Below are positions 31,386-40,030 of a stretch of 42,758 nt of DNA, one piece after another. The notes under the pieces were generated by a model. That model ran no database searches and was not told the DNA's origin. It saw only the letters and a list, made by a program, of their open reading frames with translations. A program made the translations under genes and the position numbers. How positions within the stretch are numbered: position 1 is the first letter of the stretch; each line of letters starts with the position of its first letter. Origin of the DNA: Nemertoderma westbladi (lineage: Eukaryota; Xenacoelomorpha; Nemertodermatida; Nemertodermatidae). The stretch covers positions 1-42,758 of the forward strand of contig JAUCBJ010002663.1 of assembly GCA_032718475.1 (NCBI GenBank), read 5' to 3'.

Positions 31386-32450
31386 TCAGCGCTTCTGTTT
31401 CGCCTGATACTGCATAAGCCCCCTCAACCGGGCGTGCATGTCATCCCGCACACGTTTTCCCGCTCTGTCCCTCTCTCCATCCTCTTGTAAACTCTGATCG
31501 GCCAACTTTGCCTCCCTCGCAATCCTTTCTTTGCACTCCCTTGTTTCTCTCTCAATTCTCGCTGCCTCTCTCGCCTCTAGCTCTTTGCGCTCCCTTGTTT
31601 CTCTCTCAATTCTCGCTGCCTCTCTCGCCTCTAGCTCTTTGCGCTCCATTGTTTCTCTCTCAATTCTCGCTGCCTCTCTCGCCTCTAGCTCTTTGCGCTC
31701 CCTTGTATCTCTCTCCTCACTCTCTCTAAGGTTCCTCGCGACCCTCTCAGCTCTCTCTTTATTCTCTCTCGCCAACTCTCTCTCTCTCTCTAGTAACGCA
31801 CTCCCCTCTTCCAACTGCCTCTCTAATTCTCTCTGGTCCAACGCCACCAGATCGAGCTGACATGCCAGATCTATTTCTAACATCCGTCTTTCTTTCGCGG
31901 AGGATGTAGCGGACTTATCGGTTACGACGGACTCCCGCCGCCTCCCTGTCCTGCTAACTTTCCCCCGCTTTCTGGGGTTCTCGCCGACCGACGAGTTCGA
32001 ATCCTCGGGGTTAACCTCGGATTCGCGCTTGTGCGGTCCCGCCCAACCCACTAACTTAATTCCCATGGCATCCACTAAGTATGGCCCTATGTACACTACA
32101 CCAGGCTCCATACCCCTAGACTGCCACAACTCGAACAGTTCGGTAGCGACCCCTCTCGCTCTTTCACCCGCCAACTCTCCACACCCAAAGCGAACTAGAT
32201 AGTTAAAATGCTTGTTTGACTCACCTAGTCGCTGATCTAGTTTCACCTGGTCCAGTTTTGCTCCCTCCTTAGCTTCCTTTATCTGTTTCCTCGTCGCGTT
32301 GTAGACCCGTCGGAGCCGGTCGCTAACTCCGACGTCCTCGTCACCGACATCCCCTCTTTCTCTCCTCATTCGGCGTCGTACCGGCGGCCCCCACCGTCGC
32401 CGTTCCGGTGGGCCGTCCGTCGCCCTTGGCCTGTGGCTGGTCGGCGACAT
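31386..32450 (-). pseudogene. Gag-like coiled-coil frame
   Basis: 354 codons. A globular-looking middle (FNYLVRFGCGELAGERARG, GVVYIGPYLVDAMGIKLVG) is followed by a basic patch and a long charged coiled coil with three 18-residue repeats of RERKELEAREAARIERET type (54-bp DNA period, about 31535-31700). The coiled coil suggests self-assembly, as expected of a gag shell protein, but I recognise no named domain. It overlaps the upstream frame at 32341-32646, implying a frameshift. Confidence 0.65.
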
Positions 32451-32646
32451 CGGTACGTCGTGCGCCCTCGTGCATCGACTCTTCCTCCCTCTCTGGTAGA
32501 CGGCCGCCCTCCGCCTGGGCTATCGGGTCGTTCGTAGTCGACGATCCCGGCGTCGTGGGTCGATACCGTCGTGTCGCGGCCTCGCGGATCGTTTCGTTTG
32601 TATCGTCTGGGGTCCGCGGCGGTGTCGTTTCTCCTTCTTGGCTCAT
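32341..32646 (-). pseudogene. Likely N-terminus of gag
   Basis: 101 codons from ATG 32646, the first ATG after the 5' LTR (60 bp from it). It is hydrophilic and rich in Thr, Arg and Glu (MSQEGETTPPRTPDDTNET) and overlaps the next frame by 110 bp. The fusion of the two would need one frameshift, either mutational or programmed. Confidence 0.55.
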
Positions 32647-32706
32647 CTTTTATCGGTGGCTGGCAGTCACAGTTTTGATAGTAGGGTGGATGGGTAACTT
32701 TATCAC

Positions 32707-33289
32707 TGTGACGGGATCAGTGGATCCCGACCGGTTTTTAGTTTATCTACGCCTCCCCGCCGTGAGTGAAAAGGGTTAGTTGTCGTTCCGATGTTATTGA
32801 TGGATATAAAATATAGTATCGAGTAAATGAATAAACAGATAGCACATTTGAAGTATGAGTAGACTGAATATACGATTGGTACCGGTGGTGACGGTGATAA
32901 AGTGTTACCGTACTGCCCTAACTGACTGACTAAACTAACTGAGTAAACTGAATATATGATTGAAACACCAACCGGTAATATACTACACTACGTTGGCCTG
33001 TTACTTAGCTGATGCCTTGCTGTCCCCCCATTGGTTGATAACCTAATTCTCGCCCTCAATTCTGTGGGAGTGTTTCCCCCCCCCCCCCCCCCCCCACTGC
33101 TGTTACTTTCCCCTCCCGGAGGTTTAACCTCTAACCTCTCTCTGTGTGCGGCCCTTTGGGGTTTGTCGTCCCCGTTTATTAGGGGTGACACGAGGTTAAT
33201 TGGCAATCAACCTCGTGCTTCCCAATATTGCTTAAAGGTGCCGTTTTCCCAACTTTATGGGGTGGTTAGAGGAATTGAATCCGCTAACA
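32707..33289 (-). repeat. 5' LTR of the minus-strand BEL element
   Basis: 583 bp; longer than its partner mainly because of a C20 tract (33076-33095). Read on the minus strand it starts TGTTAGCGGATTCAATTCC and ends GATCCCGTCACA. It carries the perfect stem CACGAGGTT/AACCTCGTG at 33189-33217. The 3' end is followed by GTGATAAAGTTACCC, in which I could not identify a tRNA primer site. Confidence 0.95.
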
Positions 33290-33294
33290 AGGTG

Positions 33295-33720
33295 AGGACC
33301 TTCGAATACGTAAGGGAAAGGCATGGGCAGCCTTGAATAGGCTTTCCAGGATTTGGAAGTCACCGAGAATTAATCGGAAACTTAAGGTCCGATTATTTAG
33401 AGCAGCAGTAGTTCCAGTACTCCTCTATGGGAGTCCATGCTGGGCTCTAACTGCTGAGAACACTACATCTCTGGATGGCACATTCACAAGTTTGCTCACG
33501 CCGGGTTCATTGTGTCAAGTACAATGCACACATCTCCAACCAGACACTATATAACATTGGAGGTGTTTCATTAGTTCCCCCAAGCTTGACACTAGAACAA
33601 AGTCGCCTCCGCTTTGCAGGACATTGCTTTCGCCGTGAGGACCAGCCAGAGGACCATACCTACTCTGGCGCACATGACCCACCATTGGCTTTGCAGCTCA
33701 TCTACAGCTCATCTATCATG
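33295..33720 (+). pseudogene. LINE reverse transcriptase C-terminal fragment, split by the BEL element
   Basis: Frames here read IRKGKAWAALNRLSRIWKSP, then LFRAAVVPVLLYGSPCWAL, then LEQSRLRFAGHCFRREDQPE. These are the C-terminal RT region of RTE-like LINEs (LYGSE-W followed by R-R-L-R-x-AGH). Frame changes occur near 33310 and 33500. The upstream piece (SSKDGSGSQVRT) is on the other side of the BEL insertion at about 22098-22130. Confidence 0.75.
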
Positions 33721-34059
33721 TCTCTACATAATAAATAAGATTGCATCATTATGCAATGACTCAGTAATAAATCTAATTGTATTAGATTTTGGTTGGAATA
33801 CTGTTGCAAATGGAATGTTGTTGCCCAATAAATACCTTTCACCAATTCCTGATTCACTAGTAAATACATGTGCCGTGCCTCTCAGAAAGACTGCTTGAAG
33901 CAGCGATGTTCTTGTAGGCGTAACGGTGTTATGTGCACTGAATTGCGATTCTTGTCACAATTTAATGTTAAGAATGTTAAGAATGTTATAATTGTGATTA
34001 ATTTACATAGTGTAAACGGCTAACAGATATTAAAGACACTTTATTAACAATTCTGACGC
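33721..34059. other. AT-rich intergenic, nothing recognised
   Basis: No ORF with support. A tandem duplication AATGTTAAG/AATGTTAAG lies near 33965-33985. Confidence 0.35.
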
Positions 34060-34480
34060 GTTGCCATGGCATCTAGAAAGTAACATGTTGCATATTTTTC
34101 CTTATACTCGATATAATGGGGTAGAGGTTGATTTAAAAACGCTGCGGCTAATATGTAGCTTGTTTTTAGTCAAGGTTACTCGTTGCTATGGCAACTAGAA
34201 ACTGAAAAGAATGCATATTATTCCTTATACGTGATATAATCGTGGTAGACTACGATTCAATCAAGATAAGACCACTGAATACGCAATATAAAGCCCGTTG
34301 CTATAGACATGGTCAATATTGCTATATTTGAAGGTCGTTTTCGCCTGGTTGCTATGGTATTTTCAAAAAACGAAATATGCCATTAAAATCTTCATATCCA
34401 AAATATTAATCTGCTATAAATTTGAAATCGTAATATCTACTATAAGAGCTGTTGCTATGGCAATTTTCTCCGTTGCTATG
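34060..34480 (+). repeat. Cluster of GTTGCTATGG (X-box-like) motifs
   Basis: GTTGCCATGG at 34060, GTTGCTATGGCAAC at 34182-34195, GTTGCTAT at 34297, GTTGCTATGG at 34348, GTTGCTATGGCAA at 34451-34463 and GTTGCTATG at 34472. Surrounding sequence is partly repeated every ~120 bp (GCATATTTTTCCTTATACTC and GCATATTATTCCTTATACGT), so this may be a degenerate tandem repeat. The perfect palindromic version matches the known RFX X-box shape. Confidence 0.6.
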
Positions 34481-34840
34481 TTTAAGACCCCCTACAAACC
34501 GAGCGCAACCATTTGGTGAAATCTACCCGAATTTTTTTAATTGTGCCAAGTCTGCACTAAACATCTATGTAGGGTAGCCGAGTCATATATAAAATTCCTA
34601 CGGGGTCATAGACTGGAGCCTGTACTACATGGCCTTAAGCCTACATCGGTTCCATTAGCTGTTCAAATTCTAGAATTAAAATATTGATTAATTACTAAAA
34701 TATAGTTAAACATTCCTTTGAACGATTTTTTATTCCGCATTGACGAGGAGGAATAGTAAAAGCAAGACCGTCATAATTACGATGCCTTTGGTAATAACTA
34801 TTTACATAATTGTGTGTAAAGTAGCACTTTACAGTGTGAT

Positions 34841-35345
34841 GATCCGAGTGGCTTTGTTACACGAACGAACGTTAGTGAGTGAGTGAAAATAAAGCCACGA
34901 GGATCAGAAGAACTTACAACAAGTATGGATGTAGTTTTATTTCAAAATTTTAACATTACGAAATTATTGTACATATACATTATAAGTGATAGAAACTGCA
35001 CAAATTAAATTAGATGCTGTATAAATAAATGTAAAAATGGCATAAATTATGTTATAAATAAGTTAGCTTATATTTATGGTGGCGTTTGGAGCCATGTTAT
35101 AATAATATAGCTAGGCCCTACTGGTTATTAATAGCTATACCCCGCCTACCGGTTGGTAATGCAGTAGGCCTATCTGGCTGTCAAGCAAATTTTCACATAT
35201 TGTTTACGTGGTATCCAATGACGACGTTAAGTAATGTCCCCTTAGTGGACATTACTTAATGCCGTCATGGGATACCACGTAACCAATAACACCAAATAGG
35301 CCTACAATGCAAAATGTACAGGCCAATACAATGCTGTAATGTCCT
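34841..35345. repeat. Dispersed foldback repeat, copy 2
   Basis: Homologous to 21484-21970 over its full length, from GATCCGAGTGGCTTT to GCTGTAATGTCCT, with a small insertion. The hairpin (35202-35282) keeps long arms, GTTTACGTGGTATCC outside and GTAATGTCC/GGACATTAC inside, with few mismatches. No transposase sequence adjoins it. Confidence 0.85.
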
Positions 35346-35518
35346 TTCTATTATCGTGAAGTTTTTGTTCTAGAACAAAAATTTGACCTTCTGACAATAA
35401 GATTTTTTGTATGGTAGCTAGTGTTTTTTAAGGTAGCTAGTGTTTTTAAAAGTGTGTTTTTTCGAAGAATCTCATGCAAAACCACTTTGGAGAGTTTAGG
35501 TGGAGATTTCTGCATTAG

Positions 35519-35651
35519 GAAAGTCCCTTCAACGATCTACTCAAACTTATTAAAACGTATTTACCCTCAATAAAAGATGATTCTAAAGTAACTGAACAAG
35601 ATTTTCATCACCTTATTGTAGCAACAAAAAACATTCTAGAACACTTTAATT
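35519..35651 (+). CDS. Possible internal exon of an unknown gene
   Basis: A 133-bp open block flanked by a good acceptor (TTTCTGCATTAG) and a consensus donor (GTAAGTGCC). It encodes 44 residues with protein-like composition (FNDLLKLIKTYLPSIKDDSK, DFHHLIVATKNILEHFN), predicted mostly helical. It ends in phase 1. A phase-compatible terminal exon could be 38960-39024 (LSEIIHEFSSHKGWQNAFFK then stop), but that lies inside the hAT element, which weakens the link. I do not recognise the family. It could be an old transposase exon rather than a host gene. Confidence 0.3.
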
Positions 35652-36009
35652 GTAAGTGCCTTTCCTTGTATTAAATAAGATTATAGATAGATAATAAACG
35701 TATAAATTAAATTAAAAAAAAATATTTAATAAAAACACTATAGCTAGTAAAAATTACTAGCTAGACATGACTCAGTAGGGATATAACTATAAGTTTAAAT
35801 ATGCGCCAGAAGTAAGGCAAGACGGGGAAGTCGCGTGGTAAGGGTGAACGGGAATAACGAGGTGAATGCGACTGCGACGTGTACGTATAATATAATATCA
35901 TATATATATATAACGCAAAACGCAACGGAACAATAGCGTATAGCAGCGGACCCTAACTAGGTAACGCAGTGCTGCTACGGTAGGATGTAGGTAACACAGT
36001 GCAGCTACG
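35652..36009. other. Non-coding stretch before the hAT element
   Basis: AT-rich, with a TATATA microsatellite near 35890-35910 and a duplicated phrase GTAACGCAGTG(C)TGCTACGGTA / GTAACACAGTGCAGCTACGG at about 35961-36010. No gene seen. Confidence 0.4.
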
Positions 36010-36343
36010 GTACCAGCCAGGGACGGATTAAGGGGGGGGGCAACAGGGGCAGCTGCCGGGGGCCCGTAAGTTGGAAGGGGCCCGCAAGTTGAGAGAAATT
36101 TACAGCACATTATCTCACTGACAGACTGATAAAACAACCTAATTTATTTATTTATTTCTGGCTGTTCAATAAATATTTATATCTCACATATAGCACCATT
36201 GATAGACAGATACGATTAGAGAATGCCATTGAAATAAAATAGAAGGGCCCTTAAATGGTAGGCAACGGATAGCAGAAGCCAATGTTGTAAATATTCATTC
36301 CAGAACATGTAATTATTTAACTTGAGAGTGAACCAGTAGTTGG

Positions 36344-38388
36344 CGGCGGGTCCGTGCCTTGGACAGAAGTCAGGGATCGAGTTCGCTGTCCATAGCCTTA
36401 ACGACGCCTTTGACCGTGATGACTGTGATGGTGTTCTCCAAGTTGATGCCACTAACGCGTTTAACGCCCTCAACCGCCAGGGGGCGCTTCATAATATCCG
36501 CGTGGTGTGTCCCGGACTCCACACAATTGTATCAAATTGTTATAGCGAGCCGGCGCGGCTTTTCGTGGGTGGGGAAACCTTACTGTCAGAGGAGGGAACG
36601 ACTCAAGGGGACCCCGTAGCGATGGCCATGTATGGGTGTGGGGGAATGCCTTTGGTGAACGAGTTGGAACAGGGGTGCACCACGGAGCAGCGGTGGTTCG
36701 CGGATGACGGGAACGCAGCGGGGAGTCTAACCGAACTCAGAAAGTTCTTCGACATCATCGCAGCGCGGGGGCCGCATTATGGGTATTACCCCACCAAGTA
36801 CTGCCTCACGGTGAAGTCGGACAGGTTACTGGAGGCGGAGGAGTTGTTCGCCGGCACCAACATTGCAATTAATATCGTTGGAAGTAAACTTCTCGGTGGC
36901 GTCATTGGCACTGAGGAGTTCCGTCGGCAGTTCCTCTTAGAGAAGGTCGCAGAGTTCGCAGCCGAGGTCGATCGGCTAGCAGATATAGCCGCGGTGGATC
37001 CCCACTGCGCCTACGCGGGACTAGCGTTCGGGCTGGCCTGCCGGTGGCGGTACATAGCGCGGGTCGTACCGGGGGCGACGGAGCAGTTCGGGAAGCTTGA
37101 GGAGTCTGTAGGGCGGTTTCTCTGTCGCCTCACCGACCGGGCAGTTATTCTGACGGAGGAGCGAGAGTTGTTGTCGCTGCCGGTTCGCGACGGGGGGCTG
37201 AATGTCCCGGTCCCTCGGGATCTCGAGTCTCAATACCAGAACTCCCGCCGAGTCTGCGAACCGTTCGTAGGGGCCACCGCAGATACGATGTCGGAAGTTC
37301 GGGAAGAGCAGATCGACATCATAAAGACGCTCAAAATAGTGACAGCAGCTGCAAACAAAGAAAAGAAGGAAGAAGTGTGCAGTAAGCTGCCACAGAATCA
37401 ACAGCAACTGTGTGATCTAGTGGGAGAGAAAGGAGCTTCAGCCTGGCTAAACTGTAAACCTATGACCTTACAGGATACTCACCTCGATAAGGAAGGGTTC
37501 CATGATTCCCTGTGCCTCCGCTACGGGTGGACGCCGCGAAATTTACCGTCTCGTTGTGCCTGTGGGGTGCGATTTACTTCGTCCCACGTGCTGTCGTGCC
37601 CCACCGGAGGGTTCCCCTCCATACGGCACAACGAGATTCGCGATTTCGTCGCCGATACCCTGACGGAAGTGGCACACAATGTCGGGGTGGAACCGCTTCT
37701 GCAGCCACTATCGGGCGAGACGTTCAGCCATCGGTCGACATCGACGGACCAGCAGGCGAGGCTGGATGTGTCGGTGAGCGGATTCTGGGGAAACCGTTTC
37801 CGGAAAACGTTCATCGACGTGTCTGTCTTCAACCCGCTGGCGGACACCAACGCCGCGATGTCCCTTCCGGCATCCCACCTACACCATGAGTCTCGCAAGA
37901 GGCTCAAATACGAAGAGCGGTTGAGGGAGGTGGAGCACGCCAGCTTCACTCCCCTTATATTCTCTGCGTTTGGTGGAGCTTCACCGTCAGCCACACAGTT
38001 TATCAAGCGTCTCGCGTTGAAACTGGCTGACAAACGCGAGGTCCGCTATTCAGAGTGTGTTGTGTGGGTTCGCAGGAGGTTGAGTTTCGCCCTTTTGCGG
38101 TCAGCCCTCCTGTGCCTTCGCGGCTGTCGATCAGCTAAGCGGCGTCCGGTTCGGTGCGACGTGGAGTCGATCATCCACAGCAATGCCGACTGCAACCCGG
38201 CGTAGGCGACTGTGGATAACAACCCTCCAAGTTTGGAGGACAGTCAGACAGTATCATATACTAACTGTAGTATTAATTTAACAGTGTATATTTGTCTGGT
38301 TGTTGGTGGTGGTTGCTATGCGATCTGATGTGCATCAGCTGTTTTTACAAGCTTTAATAATAAATATACGGCTATAGTTTAAAAAAAA
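36344..38388 (+). mobile_element. 5'-truncated LINE with restriction-like endonuclease, nested in hAT
   Basis: Bounded by AGTAGTTGG at 36335-36343 and 38389-38397, with an A-rich tail just before the right copy (38380-38388). The left end starts in the middle of the RT domain, as in incomplete reverse transcription. It carries one long ORF and a 180-bp 3' UTR with AATAAA-like sites near 38358. Confidence 0.92.
36346..38205 (+). CDS. Reverse transcriptase plus C-terminal restriction-like endonuclease (N-terminus missing)
   Basis: About 619 residues without a stop. RT motifs are VLQVDATNAFNALNR (Asp about 36, counting from 36340), EEGTTQGDPVAMAMYG and QRWFADDGNAAGS (Asp 122 and 123). A Cys/His cluster follows (CACGVRFTSSHVLSCPTGG, about 406-424), then a PD-(D/E)XK-like region: ARLDVSVSGFW (about 474), FIDVSVFNPLA (about 494) and the basic HESRKRLKYEERL (about 518). 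This order of RT, zinc cluster and nuclease is that of LINEs that cut target DNA with a restriction-like endonuclease (R2/NeSL/Hero-type); I cannot fix the clade. An intact frame suggests recent insertion, but the missing N-terminus makes it dead. Confidence 0.9.
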   Translation, partial: AGPCLGQKSGIEFAVHSLNDAFDRDDCDGVLQVDATNAFNALNRQGALHNIRVVCPGLHTIVSNCYSEPARLFVGGETLLSEEGTTQGDPVAMAMYGCGGMPLVNELEQGCTTEQRWFADDGNAAGSLTELRKFFDIIAARGPHYGYYPTKYCLTVKSDRLLEAEELFAGTNIAINIVGSKLLGGVIGTEEFRRQFLLEKVAEFAAEVDRLADIAAVDPHCAYAGLAFGLACRWRYIARVVPGATEQFGKLEESVGRFLCRLTDRAVILTEERELLSLPVRDGGLNVPVPRDLESQYQNSRRVCEPFVGATADTMSEVREEQIDIIKTLKIVTAAANKEKKEEVCSKLPQNQQQLCDLVGEKGASAWLNCKPMTLQDTHLDKEGFHDSLCLRYGWTPRNLPSRCACGVRFTSSHVLSCPTGGFPSIRHNEIRDFVADTLTEVAHNVGVEPLLQPLSGETFSHRSTSTDQQARLDVSVSGFWGNRFRKTFIDVSVFNPLADTNAAMSLPASHLHHESRKRLKYEERLREVEHASFTPLIFSAFGGASPSATQFIKRLALKLADKREVRYSECVVWVRRRLSFALLRSALLCLRGCRSAKRRPVRCDVESIIHSNADCNPA

Positions 38389-38397
38389 AGTAGTTGG

Positions 38398-39317
38398 ATA
38401 AGCAAGGAGTTGCATTTACTATGTTACCTCGATTCGGCTACCCAGACTGGACTCGCAGCTACTACTGTATGCCGCTAGCCAGGCAACCAATAGGGTGAAG
38501 GCGAGTTGATTATATTGGCTGTCTGGCTAGCGGCGTAGCTGTCTGTGGTTGCCAAGTGAAGGAGGTCAATGTGCTGAGCGAAAGGGCTTTCCATCCAATT
38601 TTAACAATGATATTGCATTGGATTGGTACGTTAATTATGAGTGTATTAAGTGCTCATAATACAGTAGTATCGTAATCATTATTGTATTGTTAATAATATT
38701 TTAATTATTTTAATCACTGCGCTGATTCTTCGGAAGTAAATTTTATTTTGTTTCTTTCTTTTTGCATAATTAAATTACTTAAAGCCGCGCCGAGATATAC
38801 ACAATATCCCATAAAATGTTTAAAATACTGTTTAAAGTGTTTAAAAAAATGTTTAAAGTCTAATGTTTAAAGGAAAACGTTAGCAAAAATTTGGATTTGA
38901 ATGAATAGTAATTTATTACTGTATTACAATTATTAACATTTACTTTTCTTTTCAATTAGATTTATCTGAAATCATTCACGAGTTCAGTAGTCACAAAGGA
39001 TGGCAAAATGCGTTTTTTAAGTAATTTTTGTATCTAATTCATTGATTTGCCGATTATTTTCAAAATTATATCACAATCAATCAAAGTCACACATTATTTC
39101 TCAGAATCTGTCAGAATGTCAGTCGTACCTAAATATACAATTGATTGATGTCTTTTGGTGTAAATTTTTTGGAAAAAATAATAATTACTTTTTACCAACG
39201 GGGTCCAAAATTTTTTGCAATTGGTTTTCGTGGGGGGGGGGGGGGGGGGGGATTGGTGGGTTAGGGGCCCGTAAGTTGCGACTGCCGGGGGGCCAGAAAA
39301 TCCATAATCCGTCCCTG
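38398..39317. other. Right part of the hAT element
   Basis: Holds a 22-bp inverted repeat with two mismatches (GCCGCTAGCCAG ... at 38471-38492 with 38513-38534), AT-rich sequence, a possible acceptor and short open block at 38960-39024, and a G20 tract at 39232-39251 just inside the terminal repeat. No transposase motif was found. Confidence 0.55.
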
Positions 39318-39325
39318 GTACCAGC

Positions 39326-40030
39326 AGCTGTGCAGTCGGCAGGTACCGGTCGTGTGCTGACGTGCTCACCCTGCACCATGTACTGACACACTGTATGTCA
39401 GGCCGACCGTCAGGCCATGTGAGACAGACAGACGGTAGGTCCTAAACGGCTGGCGTAACTTATCTTTTTACCCAGGTTGTGTGCCGAAGGCGAGGCAGGA
39501 ACTACTACTAACTAGGGTGACATCCATTCACCACAGTCAAATAAAGTCAACACAAACATCGGGTAAAGTAAACTGTAAGGCGTACATACGAAATTTAACT
39601 AACTATAAACACACTAAATAGGAGTATACAACTATAATAACAATGGAGCAATGATATAATCGTGTGTGCAAAAAAACAGTTGGGACACTTAGGTGTCGAA
39701 CTCGGTATAGTTGGGAGTAGGTACACATGTGTTATCCCCTAAGCTAATCGGGGTGTTGGTAACAGACGGTGTGGGGTGGTATGATAGGGCATACTGGTTG
39801 CACCTCCATATTAGATCGAAATGTTCCAGAACAAGACGAAGAAAGAGTTCAAAATAGTAAGTAATACACCTAAGTTTATCAAACTAAAAGTCACTAAAAG
39901 GGGTTTGTCTCGCCATTAGCGGCTGGAGTCACCACGGGGGATTATAATCTCAGTATGTATATATCGCAACTAACTAACTCGCGGTAGGAGTAGGGGGGGG
40001 GGGGGGGGGGGGGGGGGTGGTTAATCGCAG
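39326..40030 (-). other. Probable 3' LTR region of the Gypsy element, limits unknown
   Basis: This lies downstream (minus strand) of the Gypsy pol stop and should contain its 3' untranslated part and LTR. The other LTR is outside the window, so the borders cannot be read. A G25 tract occupies 39993-40017. No other gene is seen. Confidence 0.4.

Larger units (their letters stand above)
22131..33289 (-). mobile_element. Complete but decayed BEL/Pao LTR retrotransposon (11,159 bp)
   Basis: Two LTRs (22131-22700 and 32707-33289) flank, in minus-strand order, gag-like frames, CCHC knuckle, protease, RT, RNase H, integrase, minisatellite, a scrap of the exonuclease ORF, a hairpin and a polypurine tract. 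The element is bounded by the 5-bp duplication AGGTG (22126-22130 and 33290-33294). By hand count the LTRs differ at about 17 positions outside a C-tract, about 3%. Gag and pol are broken by several frameshifts, stops and deletions, so this copy cannot encode its own proteins. Confidence 0.95.
36018..39317. mobile_element. hAT-like DNA transposon with 8-bp target duplication
   Basis: Terminal inverted repeats begin CAGGGACGGATTA (36018) and end TAATCCGTCCCTG (39317). Subterminal G-runs and GGGCCCGTAAGTTG also recur at both ends. The flanks carry GTACCAGC at 36010-36017 and 39318-39325, the 8-bp duplication expected of the hAT superfamily. Removing the nested LINE leaves about 1.25 kb with no clear transposase, so it is a non-autonomous or gutted element. 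Confidence 0.9.

Noticed and set aside
31508-31860. Plus-strand Leu/Ser-rich repetitive ORFs
   Set aside because: They are the reverse complement of the coiled-coil repeats of the minus-strand gag frame.
32680-32706. tRNA primer-binding site next to the 5' LTR
   Set aside because: The bases after the LTR (GTGATAAAGTTACCC) do not begin with the usual TGG and I could not match a tRNA end.
36216-36473. Minus-strand 85-codon ORF as a hAT transposase fragment
   Set aside because: It spans the LINE insertion junction at 36343 and has no transposase motif.
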